Shown: in pieces, positions 34,225-42,085 of the stretch
Numbering within the stretch: position 1 is the first letter of the stretch
How the letters are laid out: every line of letters begins with the position of its first letter
From: CAVQBL01 sp963710715
Lineage (GTDB): Bacteria; Pseudomonadota; Gammaproteobacteria; DSM-16500
DNA length: 64,000 nucleotides
Assembly (NCBI GenBank): GCA_963710715.1
Contig: CAVQBL010000018.1
Coordinates: 124,001 to 188,000 of the forward strand
Direction: 5' to 3'
Position numbers and translations under genes: made by a program
Notes under the pieces: model-generated
The model's input: only the letters and a program-made list of their open reading frames with translations
What the model was told of the DNA's origin: nothing
Databases searched by the model: none

Positions 34225-35310
34225 TTATTCATGATAATCAAAAATTGTATACCCGTTTTGTTTTATCAGTTCGTCGCGATTAGCAATTTTTAAGTCTTCA
34301 TGTACCATTTCAGCAACGAGTTCGTCAAAGCTGATTTTAGGTACCCAGCCAAGTTTTTTGCGCGCTTTACTTGGGTCACCTAATAATGATTCGACTTCAG
34401 TTGGCCTAAAATAACGAGGATCAACTGCAACAATGCAGCGCCCTGAGGAGTCATAGGCTTTTTCATCTTTTCCACTACCTTCCCAGCGCAATTTTATACG
34501 CAAACAATCGGCTGCTTTGTTCACTAAATCACGCACAGTGTATTGTATTCCAGTTGCAATAACAAAGTCTTCAGGCTCTTTTTGTTGTAACATTAACCAT
34601 TGCATTTCCACGTAGTCTTTTGCATGTCCCCAGTCGCGTTTAGCATTGAGATTGCCTATGTGTAAGCAGTCTTGCAAGCCAAGCTTTATGCGCGCTAAAC
34701 CACGGGTGATTTTACGACTAATGAAAGTTTCACCACGCAGGGGGGATTCGTGGTTAAATAAAATTCCATTACAAGCATAAATTCCATAGGCTTCACGATA
34801 ATTTACCGTTATCCAATAAGCATATAACTTAGCGACTCCATAAGGGGAGCGTGGATAAAACGGGGTGGTTTCTTTTTGTGGGACTTCTTGTACTAAGCCA
34901 TAAAGCTCGGAGGTTGAGGCTTGATAAAATTTGGTTTTCTTTTCTAATCCCAAGGTGCGGATTGCTTCTAAAAGACGTAATGAACCCAGCGCGTCTGCAT
35001 TTGCTGTGTATTCAGGCTCTTCAAATGAAACGGCAACATGGCTTTGTGCTGCAAGATTGTACAATTCATCAGGCTGTACTTGTTGAATAATGCGTAATAG
35101 ATTGGAGGAGTCTGTCATGTCGCCATAGTGTAAAAATAATCGACAGTTTTTAACATGAGGGTCTTGGTATAAATGATCAATACGATCTGTGTTGAATAAG
35201 GATGCGCGACGTTTAACTCCATGTACGATGTAACCTTTTTTCAATAAAAACTCTGCTAAATAAGCACCATCTTGGCCAGTAATTCCTGTAATTAATGCAA
35301 CTTTTCCCAT
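34225..35310 (-). CDS. gmd: GDP-mannose 4,6-dehydratase
   Basis: The 361-residue SDR enzyme has GITGQDGAYLAEFLL at 9-23, NLAAQSHV, the catalytic STSELYG triad region and SPYGVAKLYAYW with the YxxxK pair. It also has the GDP-mannose loop HESPLRGETF. It makes GDP-4-keto-6-deoxy-mannose. The next enzyme (Fcl for fucose, Rmd for rhamnose, or Per for perosamine) is not in the window. It is the upstream member of the gmd-manC pair. Confidence 0.96.
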   Translation of the reverse strand: MGKVALITGITGQDGAYLAEFLLKKGYIVHGVKRRASLFNTDRIDHLYQDPHVKNCRLFLHYGDMTDSSNLLRIIQQVQPDELYNLAAQSHVAVSFEEPEYTANADALGSLRLLEAIRTLGLEKKTKFYQASTSELYGLVQEVPQKETTPFYPRSPYGVAKLYAYWITVNYREAYGIYACNGILFNHESPLRGETFISRKITRGLARIKLGLQDCLHIGNLNAKRDWGHAKDYVEMQWLMLQQKEPEDFVIATGIQYTVRDLVNKAADCLRIKLRWEGSGKDEKAYDSSGRCIVAVDPRYFRPTEVESLLGDPSKARKKLGWVPKISFDELVAEMVHEDLKIANRDELIKQNGYTIFDYHE

Positions 35311-35407
35311 TTGATTTTACCGTCTACATAAAAGATTTGTACTGTTGCCTATTGGCAAAAGACCCGCCGATTCTAATGTAAATGAAGATTTTTGTACACA
35401 TATGGAT

Positions 35408-36391
35408 TCAATTATTAAAATCAATAAAATAACGGTGGCAAATAGCTTGTAAGCTACTTAAATCAGCACAGGTATTGATGGCGGCGCAAAATTCTATTTT
35501 GTTTGGCAAGAGACGGGCATAGTACTTGGCGAATTTACGTGCCTCAAAAATAGCGAGTTTTTCATTGTTCAATAATTCTACTAGTCGTACTATATGTTCT
35601 ATAAAAATAAGACCAATTTCTTTAACAGAAGGAGGAGAGAATTTTTCTTGTCTCATTTCAGCAATTAATTGTTGGATCAGCCAGGGTTGGCCTACTCCTG
35701 CGCGCCCAATCATTACTCCTGAGCAGCCGGTGGCAAACATTTTTTTGAGTGAATGGATACAAGCAATATCGCCATTACCAATGACAGGGATAGTTAATTG
35801 TTCGATAAAAAATTGAATTTCATCGTAGCGACAAGGAGTTTCATAATCTTCTGTCCAATGTCTTCCATGCACGACTAAGAAATCAGCCCCTGCATCGCTG
35901 ATGATAGCGGCAATGTTTTGATTAAATCTTTCGTGACTGTTTCCTTCCACCCGAATTTTAATGGAGACGGGTACATGAGTGTTTTGTTTCATTGCAGAAA
36001 TCAGTTTGTAAAGTTTTTGTGAATCCGTCAGAAGACTTGAACCCGCTCCTTTGCGGCGAATTTTAGCAACTGGACATCCGCAGTTTAAATCAATTAAGTC
36101 AGCACCATAATCAGTAGCTATCCGAGTTGCTTTAGCGAGTTCTATGGGATCGCTTCCTGCAAGTTGAAAACACACAGGACCTTCTTTAGGATCTTTTTTA
36201 GTAAAACGACGGTGTGAAGATTGAGATTGATGAATAAGTGTTTTGCAAGAAATCATTTCTGTGTATGAAAAAGCAGGTTGACCATATTGCCAAGTCAAAA
36301 ATCGAAAAGGTGCACAACTTACACCCGCTAAAGGACCTTGAATAATGTTTACTGGGAAGGTTTTATTGCCTAGAGTCAGTGGCTTGATCAA
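35408..36391 (-). CDS. tRNA-dihydrouridine synthase (Dus family)
   Basis: The 327-residue flavoenzyme has an FMN barrel with GPLAGVSCAPFR near the start, the catalytic cysteine in LNCGCPVAKIRRKGAGSSLL near 100-115, KIRVEG, VVHGRHW and GNGDI. It reduces uridines in tRNA. The active site is of DusB type, but the N-terminal and C-terminal parts are divergent, so I do not name a DusA/B/C subtype. Confidence 0.88.
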   Translation of the reverse strand: MIKPLTLGNKTFPVNIIQGPLAGVSCAPFRFLTWQYGQPAFSYTEMISCKTLIHQSQSSHRRFTKKDPKEGPVCFQLAGSDPIELAKATRIATDYGADLIDLNCGCPVAKIRRKGAGSSLLTDSQKLYKLISAMKQNTHVPVSIKIRVEGNSHERFNQNIAAIISDAGADFLVVHGRHWTEDYETPCRYDEIQFFIEQLTIPVIGNGDIACIHSLKKMFATGCSGVMIGRAGVGQPWLIQQLIAEMRQEKFSPPSVKEIGLIFIEHIVRLVELLNNEKLAIFEARKFAKYYARLLPNKIEFCAAINTCADLSSLQAICHRYFIDFNN

Positions 36392-36414
36392 AGGAAATAC
36401 TCACAAAACGTATG

Positions 36415-36837
36415 CTATTTTTCTAATACCATCATGGTTAATCGAGTGACTGAAATTAATTGTTTGCGTTCATTGACTATTTCAATACCCCAAACTTGTG
36501 TTGATTTACCTAAATGGAAAGGTTTTGCTGTTCCTATCACAAAGCCTGTTTTTATTGAGCGTAGATGGTTGGTATTGATATCAAGTCCAATACAATAATA
36601 TTTGTTCTGATCAACACAGCAATTTGCTGCAGTGCTACCAACCGTTTCTGCAAGAGCACAAGATGCACCGCCGTGCATAATGCCAATGGGCTGATGAGTG
36701 CGATGATCAACAGGCATACGTGCCACGAGAAAATTATCGCCCACTTCAGTGAATTCAATCCCAAGATTTTCAGCCATGGTGTTTTTGCTTCTTGCTGTCA
36801 GAGCAGCAAGGCTCATCTCTGTTTGCCAAATTTTCAT
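36415..36837 (-). CDS. Hotdog-fold thioesterase (PaaI/MenI-like)
   Basis: The 140-residue protein has the hotdog thioesterase motif GIMHGGASCALAETVGS (about 52-68), with the catalytic Glu in the central helix, and LDINTNHLRSIKTG. It would hydrolyse an acyl-CoA thioester in the cytoplasm. The closest kind is the PaaI/YbdB/MenI group; the substrate is not known. It is 23 bp upstream of dus on the same strand. Confidence 0.88.
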   Translation of the reverse strand: MKIWQTEMSLAALTARSKNTMAENLGIEFTEVGDNFLVARMPVDHRTHQPIGIMHGGASCALAETVGSTAANCCVDQNKYYCIGLDINTNHLRSIKTGFVIGTAKPFHLGKSTQVWGIEIVNERKQLISVTRLTMMVLEK

Positions 36838-36929
36838 AAGTCCCCCCTTTATAACTTCGTCTCATATCGCCTAGCTGCGTTGTGACGCGTTGCTAGCCAA
36901 TATGATACTCGTTCTAAAGGGCGGACTCA

Positions 36930-37472
36930 CTAGGATTCTGGTATGGGATAATAAATTTGCAGCGGTTTTTTCTTTCTATTAACCACTGCAAAAGGAGTTA
37001 ATTTATGTTCGCGAATGGATGTCTTTCCCATAATTTCCCAAGTATGGATGTGCCTGATAATTTCTGCATCGGCAATAAGAGATCGATGACATCGCCAGGG
37101 TACTGCTTCAGCACACATGATAGCAACTCTTCCATTTTTTTTTATCAAGGTATTTAATTCTTTCAAGCCCGCAAAAAATTCAGGTGTTTGCATGTAATCT
37201 GCAAAACCACGGAAGCTTGCATTGCGCCATCCTAAATTAATGGAGTCTTTAGTTGTTCGACGTAGTCCGCCAAGCTTTGGCATGTGGGTATAGGCAATTT
37301 TTTCTTTACGCAATGATTTTTTGAATTCGTCTTTATTAAACCAAGGTACGTGCCGAGATTTTGGCACAGTGCGCACATCAACAATATGTGTTATGTGATG
37401 TGCGTGCAGAATTTCAATAAATTCTTGTAAAGGGTGTGTGGAATGGCCGATGGTGTAAAGGTTGTTAGCCAT
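36930..37472 (-). CDS. DUF488 family protein
   Basis: The 180-residue protein has the DUF488 pattern: LYTIGHSTHPLQEFIEIL at the N-terminus, VDVRTVPKSR, LGGLRR near 65-70, and a conserved cysteine segment MCAEAVPWRCHRSLIA. The function of the family is unknown; a nucleic-acid link has been suggested for some members. The gene is complete. It starts 12 bp from the end of the next upstream gene on the same strand. Confidence 0.88.
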   Translation of the reverse strand: MANNLYTIGHSTHPLQEFIEILHAHHITHIVDVRTVPKSRHVPWFNKDEFKKSLRKEKIAYTHMPKLGGLRRTTKDSINLGWRNASFRGFADYMQTPEFFAGLKELNTLIKKNGRVAIMCAEAVPWRCHRSLIADAEIIRHIHTWEIMGKTSIREHKLTPFAVVNRKKKPLQIYYPIPES

Positions 37473-37484
37473 ACAATATTTTAC

Positions 37485-38519
37485 CTACAACAGCGCAAAG
37501 GGGTTTTCAATTAAGTCACTTTGTAATTCAGAAAATTCTTCACTTACTCCTTTTCCTTTAATAATTTGCGCTATATTAAATAAAGCATCCCCTTCATTTA
37601 CGAGCGGTAAACTGCTTTTTCCAATAATGATACCCTCTACATTGGATTTAATTTTTAATTCTTTCTTTTTTGCAAATGGATCTGCTATGACACCTAAAAC
37701 AGTATTTTTTTTGATATAGTCGCCCGGTAATTTTGATGCGTGAAAAATGCCACTTTCGGGAGATCTTACCCATGTGCTTTGTTGGGCAATTCTGGTTTTC
37801 ACATGTTTATGATGTTTTAAGGGCGCTTTTTTTAGCATACCCAATGTGTATAAGACATTTAACACACCCCGAAGGCCAACTTGAATTGCTAATTCATTAA
37901 ACCGCAATGCTTGGCCGCCTTCGTATAAAAGAACGGGGATATTCAATTCAGTGGCTGCTTGACGTATGGATCCGTCGCGTAATTTTGCTTGCAAAATAAC
38001 CGGAGTATTAAAAGCCATGCCCATTTCTAAAGAACCCGCCACTTCTAAATTGGTTCGAACTTGAGGTAAATTGTCTACATGTGCATTTCCAGTGTGAAGA
38101 TCAATACCATGACTACATTTGCAAATGATTTCATTTATAAATAGATTTGCTATTCTTGCAGCCAGTGACCCTGAATTTGATCCAGGAAAAGAGCGATTTA
38201 AATCGCGTCTATCGGGTAAATAACGTGACAGTGTAATTAATCCATGTATGTTGGCGACAGGAATAGCAATTAAAGTGCCGTTGATTTTTTTAGATTTGAG
38301 ATGATTTAATAACAGACGAACAATTTCAATTCCGTTCACTTCGTCACCGTGTATTGTTGAGATAATAAAAATACAAGGACCATTTTTTTCTCCATGAATA
38401 ACGTGGACTGGAATAGAAGCGGATGCTTGAGTATATAAATTGGCTACGGGTAATTCGATTATTTTGCGTTCACCTGGCTTAATGTGTTTGCCAGCAATGG
38501 AAAAGAATTTTCTTTTCAT
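37485..38519 (-). CDS. Succinylglutamate desuccinylase/aspartoacylase-family zinc hydrolase
   Basis: The 344-residue M14-like enzyme has the zinc motif STIHGDEVNGIEIV (about 54-67), with His and Glu ligands. RDLNRSFPGS follows, then the third ligand in HGIDLHTG and the late LYEGG. It would hydrolyse an amide in an N-acyl amino acid or similar small molecule. The C-terminal ~70 residues form a lipoyl-like beta barrel, as in the family. The substrate is unknown. Confidence 0.85.
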   Translation of the reverse strand: MKRKFFSIAGKHIKPGERKIIELPVANLYTQASASIPVHVIHGEKNGPCIFIISTIHGDEVNGIEIVRLLLNHLKSKKINGTLIAIPVANIHGLITLSRYLPDRRDLNRSFPGSNSGSLAARIANLFINEIICKCSHGIDLHTGNAHVDNLPQVRTNLEVAGSLEMGMAFNTPVILQAKLRDGSIRQAATELNIPVLLYEGGQALRFNELAIQVGLRGVLNVLYTLGMLKKAPLKHHKHVKTRIAQQSTWVRSPESGIFHASKLPGDYIKKNTVLGVIADPFAKKKELKIKSNVEGIIIGKSSLPLVNEGDALFNIAQIIKGKGVSEEFSELQSDLIENPFALL

Positions 38520-38642
38520 GACGTTATCCGTAACTAATTGTCCCTAATCTATAAATAGGAATCTAAGATTTTTTTATCCTTTTTTCCGTACAGATGTAGG
38601 GGCAGATCCATGTGTCTGCCCATGTTGAGCAATGATTTATTT

Positions 38643-38795
38643 TTATCTGCCAATGAGAATAAAAATTCCAGATACTAAAGCAAGAATAGCCATCACAATA
38701 CTTGGGATAGCAATTGCTGGAACGAGTGCGGTGATTCCGATTAAGATTAAATAGATAGCGAGAAGAATAAAGCCAATGTTTTTAATAAATTTCAT
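38643..38795 (-). CDS. Small membrane protein (50 aa)
   Basis: A 50-residue reading frame with an AAAAGGA ribosome binding site encodes MKFIKNIGFILLAIYLILIG followed by a second hydrophobic stretch ending FILIGR. Two membrane helices are likely. Similar tiny hydrophobic proteins (DUF3096-like) are common in gammaproteobacteria. The gene is 40 bp downstream of the plasmalogen-desaturase-like gene on the same strand. Confidence 0.65.
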   Translation of the reverse strand: MKFIKNIGFILLAIYLILIGITALVPAIAIPSIVMAILALVSGIFILIGR

Positions 38796-38835
38796 ATCAA
38801 AGTCCTTTTAAAATAAACTCCTTTTCAGTTTATGC

Positions 38836-39489
38836 TTACTTGCGTAAATTAGCAATCTCTTTGTTGTTGGGAATAAAACGAGATATTTTTTCAAAAAATT
38901 GCGTTTTATTAAGCCAACCATTATTCCAACCTGTTGTGATGCAATAAAATTTTGTATGTGATTGATGATGAATTGTATGATGCTGTTGGGAAAGAATAAT
39001 ATGATAGTCTTGTAATATTTTAACGAATGCAGGAACGGTATCGGCGTGGGCCCATTGATGAAATTGATTGGTAAAAGCAAGTATGATGGCGGTGAAATAC
39101 AATATTAAAAAAATATAAAATTGAATTATGCTTAGAGTGGTTGGCATCAAGAGAAGACATATAAATAATATAACGTTGGAGCCCAGCATATTATCGGCAT
39201 TTAGCGTCACAAAATCATGTTGTACCATATCTTTTTGATTAATGTGATGGTCTCTAAATGGTTTGACGAGTACTCCCCAAAATGGTGTGTCTTCTTGACC
39301 TTTATTATCAAATAAAAAATGCACGAAGCCTGAGGTAAAATCTGCAATAAGTAACGATAAAAAAAGCACGGGTAATAAGGCAATGAGCAGCATATAACTA
39401 AAAGATATGGAAGTGATTAGCTTAAAGGAGAATATAATCAATAGGATGAAGAAAACAATGATTTCCAGTATTTCACGTTTGCGATGCAT
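38836..39489 (-). CDS. CarF/TMEM189-like plasmanylethanolamine desaturase
   Basis: The 217-residue membrane protein matches the Kua/TMEM189/CarF family. It has two early hydrophobic segments, then ADFTSGFVHFLFD (49-61), FRDHH (78-82), HDF (91-93), NQFHQWAHA (141-149) and a histidine cluster QQHHTIHH (168-175), followed by CITTGWNNGW. These histidines form the di-iron site that makes the vinyl-ether bond of plasmalogens in animals and myxobacteria. All key histidine motifs seem present. In this host the ether-lipid substrate may be its own or the eukaryotic host's; this is inference. Confidence 0.8.
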   Translation of the reverse strand: MHRKREILEIIVFFILLIIFSFKLITSISFSYMLLIALLPVLFLSLLIADFTSGFVHFLFDNKGQEDTPFWGVLVKPFRDHHINQKDMVQHDFVTLNADNMLGSNVILFICLLLMPTTLSIIQFYIFLILYFTAIILAFTNQFHQWAHADTVPAFVKILQDYHIILSQQHHTIHHQSHTKFYCITTGWNNGWLNKTQFFEKISRFIPNNKEIANLRK

Positions 39490-39583
39490 GGTTTTACTTT
39501 CCTAGATTGTTTAACTATATATTTTTTAAGTATAGCTTAAGCCATGAATTTTATTGTAGCTACTCATGCTTCCTACGAAAAGG

Positions 39584-39703
39584 ACTCGTCATTGCGAGCC
39601 TCACGCTTTTGCTTTATGTGAGGCGTGTCAATCCAGAATGGTGCTAAGTTGTAGGCAGTACTGGATTGCTTCGTCGCGAAAGGCGCTCCTCGCAATGACG
39701 AGT
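39584..39703. repeat. Dispersed inverted-repeat element, full copy (120 bp)
   Basis: The element begins ACTCGTCATTGCGAG and ends CTCGCAATGACGAGT, a 15-bp terminal inverted repeat. It shares most of its sequence with the copy at 18827-18967, including the GGCAGTACTGGATTGC segment. It lies in the gap between the desaturase-like and DHA2 exporter genes. The internal length differs by a 21-bp deletion relative to the 141-bp copy. Confidence 0.8.
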
Positions 39704-39710
39704 TTATTTG

Positions 39711-41126
39711 CTAGACCTGACTCTGATTTGCAACCGGTTTTTTAATCATTTCTTCACCATCATCATTTCTTAAGCGCATAAAAAGAAATGCAGTTAATAA
39801 AGTGATGCAGCCCAAAGTAAAAAACGTATGACTAAACACTTTCGTGGATAAAATAAATTCTCCATGGCCAGGCGAAAAATAACCGATTAATATTGCACCG
39901 GATGCCACACCAAAGCTTTGAGAGAGTTGTTGTATCGTGCTCAGGAAACTGGTTGCTGAACTGAGATTTTCCGCTGGGACATCTGAATAAGCTAAAGTGT
40001 TCATTCCACTAAATTGCAGTGAAATTAAAAAACCAAATATAAATGTAAATAGCGCAATAAAATAAATAGGTGTATTAATGGTAATGGTGCTGAAAGTCAA
40101 TAAAGATAAACTGACTAATACAGTATTTAATATTAATAATTTTTTATAACCGAGCAAACGTAAGATGTGCAGTGAGAATGGTTTGACGAGTAAAACTCCT
40201 ACAGCGATGGGTGCAAGTAAAAGCCCAGATAGCTGAGCAGGATATTTGAAAGTGATTTGTAATAATAATGGTAATAAGAATGGCACGCCGCCAAAACCTA
40301 AACGTGAAAATAAATTTCCTATTACAGGAATAGTAAACGTTCGTGACTGAAATAATTCTGGGTTGACAATTGGGTGGGCTTGTTTGCGCGAGTGTAGTAT
40401 GTAAGCTATAAATAATAACAATGCACTGATTAAGATGATTGAAGCAGTAGAGTTTTTAATGCTTGTTTCGCTGAATGCAGATAAACCAAAGGTAAATCCC
40501 GCTAAGCTTCCACCAAAAAGAATAAATCCTATTTTATCCAGTGGCGGAACAGCTTGAGGTTTTGATTCCTTTAGCCAATAAGCAGTCATTAAAATACTGA
40601 ATAGGCCAACAGGGATATTGACCCAAAAAATCCAGCGCCAAGAAAGATAATGGGTAATGAATCCACCTAACACGGGGCCTAGCATCATTCCTAGAGCTGC
40701 TACCATGACGATTTGTGACATAGTGTTCACTATTTCATATCGAGCAAAGCTTCGCATGATGATTAATCTTCCCACGGGCAGCATGTGTGAGCCACCTAAT
40801 CCTTGCAGTGAACGAGCAATGATTAATTCTGTTAAATTATTTGTGTATCCACACCAAAATGAACTGACGGTAAAAAGAAGGAGTGCGCTAATAAAAACTT
40901 TTTTAATACCAAATTTATCAGCAACCCAACCGCTGATTGGAATGAAGATAGCTAGGCTTAACAGATAGCTGATGAGAGCTAATTTCAAATTAATAGGGTT
41001 TACATTTAAGCTGAGTGACATCGCAGGAATAGCAGTGTTGATAATGGTGGTATCCAGTGCTTCCATAAATAATGCAAGCGATACAATGAAGGAAATGATT
41101 ATTCTGGGAGGGTTGTTAAGAGTCAT
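39711..41126 (-). CDS. DHA2-family (EmrB/QacA-type) drug exporter
   Basis: The 471-residue protein has fourteen predicted membrane segments. DHA2 motifs include LDTTIINTAIPAM (motif D1, about 24-36), GWVADKFGIKKVF (motif A) and GPVLGGFITHYLSWRWIFWVNIPVG (motif C and following, about 150-175). It would export drugs or amphiphiles by proton antiport. No membrane-fusion partner gene (EmrA) is adjacent. The gene is monocistronic here. Confidence 0.9.
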   Translation of the reverse strand: MTLNNPPRIIISFIVSLALFMEALDTTIINTAIPAMSLSLNVNPINLKLALISYLLSLAIFIPISGWVADKFGIKKVFISALLLFTVSSFWCGYTNNLTELIIARSLQGLGGSHMLPVGRLIIMRSFARYEIVNTMSQIVMVAALGMMLGPVLGGFITHYLSWRWIFWVNIPVGLFSILMTAYWLKESKPQAVPPLDKIGFILFGGSLAGFTFGLSAFSETSIKNSTASIILISALLLFIAYILHSRKQAHPIVNPELFQSRTFTIPVIGNLFSRLGFGGVPFLLPLLLQITFKYPAQLSGLLLAPIAVGVLLVKPFSLHILRLLGYKKLLILNTVLVSLSLLTFSTITINTPIYFIALFTFIFGFLISLQFSGMNTLAYSDVPAENLSSATSFLSTIQQLSQSFGVASGAILIGYFSPGHGEFILSTKVFSHTFFTLGCITLLTAFLFMRLRNDDGEEMIKKPVANQSQV

Positions 41127-41281
41127 TTGGTTATATTACCAAAATAATGAGTAGATTGCCTTTGCGTCTGACCAATGAAAATAAGCCTGTAGGCCACAAA
41201 ATTATAGTTTGCGAGCAGTAGAATAGAGTGCCATGTCCTAAATCTTTGCCCATTCTAATATTGAAAAAAATCGATTCAATA

Positions 41282-41310
41282 TTAACATTTATGTGTTTTT
41301 TATGTATAAT
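41282..41310 (+). promoter_or_regulatory. Strong sigma70-type promoter for the 113-aa gene
   Basis: TTAACA (41282-41287) and TATAAT (41305-41310) are 17 bp apart. A perfect AGGAGGT Shine-Dalgarno sequence follows at 41334-41340, but no start codon is placed correctly after it. The real start at 41379 uses a second site, GAGGA (41366-41370). The ~60-bp leader may have a role. Confidence 0.65.
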
Positions 41311-41378
41311 CTCGCTCCAATAATACTAAAAATAGGAGGTAACTATCACAAACATTTCACATAACGAGGAAATTAAAC

Positions 41379-41720
41379 ATGTTTACAATATCAATATCAA
41401 CTACCCATTTAAACAAGGCTAAAACAGGTGATTTAATAAAGTTACAACAAGCTATAGAGTCAATCACTGGTGAGACTAATATTAAATTAAGTGAACTGAT
41501 AAATAAAAAAATATTAGAAAGACAGAAGGAGCTTAGATTATCTCCCAATACTGAAAGTGATATAGATCTACCAGTAACGGTAGTGGGTAGTCATCCTGCT
41601 ACTAACCTTGGCCCCAAAACTTCAGAAAGAAAACATGAGAATTCTCCAACATCAGAAGTCAATCAATCCACTACTAGTTCTGTCACTGCTGCTTTCAGCA
41701 TTACACCTAGAAAAGGTTAA
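41379..41720 (+). CDS. Hypothetical 113-aa protein
   Basis: The ATG at 41379 follows GAGGA by 8 bp, and a good promoter lies upstream. The first 50 residues are helical (LNKAKTGDLIKLQQAIESI and SELINKKILERQKELR). The rest is Ser/Thr/Pro-rich and probably disordered. There is no membrane span or signal peptide. I do not recognise it. Its Ser/Thr-rich tail and position at the edge of the accessory region resemble secreted-effector genes, but this is weak. Confidence 0.6.
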   Translation: MFTISISTTHLNKAKTGDLIKLQQAIESITGETNIKLSELINKKILERQKELRLSPNTESDIDLPVTVVGSHPATNLGPKTSERKHENSPTSEVNQSTTSSVTAAFSITPRKG

Positions 41721-41753
41721 GTATTTAAAGATGTAATGACTCGAACCTTGGTT

Positions 41754-41788
41754 CCCTCCCCTCTAATGTTTTTTGTTGAAGGGGAGGG
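41754..41788 (+). terminator. Hairpin after the 113-aa gene, same family as 6934-6970
   Basis: A perfect 9-bp stem pairs CCCTCCCCT (41754-41762) with AGGGGAGGG (41780-41788) around a T-rich loop. It lies 34 bp after the stop codon. The arms and the TTTTTTGTTG loop match the hairpin at 6934-6970. No long T tract follows. Confidence 0.55.
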
Positions 41789-41926
41789 ACTACACCTTCC
41801 TAACTTAGATTGTCTTGGACACCCTTTTAACGATACATTTGGAATGTAATTTGATCATTTTTTGAATAGGCGCATTTTTGTAAAACAAATTGAAACCTCT
41901 TTACTTCCTCATATTTTTTGGTCAAT

Positions 41927-42085
41927 AATAATACTATTCATATTTAAATTAATTAAATAATGATCATAAAATAGACTATTTTTAATTGCACAAACCAGTA
42001 AATACATAATAAAATGACCATCTTTATATTATTTGTGTAATATTTAATTAATTTTAAGTTTGGTCATCAAAAAGGGTAAATAATT
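41927..42085 (+). promoter_or_regulatory. Conserved upstream block, copy 1 (shared with 46477-46637)
   Basis: The ~160 bp before the 1236-aa gene match the region before the 404-aa gene in order and spacing. Shared segments are AATAATACTATT, TTTTTAATTGCA, CAATAAAATGA (here CATAATAAAATGACCAT) and TTTGTGTAATATTTAATTAATTTT. The first segment is 159 bp from the ATG here and 161 bp in copy 2. It probably holds a common promoter and regulator sites. Confidence 0.65.

Noticed and set aside
18827..39703. Regular repeats as a CRISPR array
   Set aside because: The copies are single, far apart and palindromic over 30-154 bp; there is no regular spacer pattern and no cas gene.
41738..41751. GACTCGAACCTTGG as a second tRNA attachment-site copy for the island
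   Set aside because: It resembles a tRNA T-arm but is only 14 bp, and the acceptor and anticodon parts do not match the fragment at 57537-57578. A similar piece at 57423-57435 is equally short. Probably chance.
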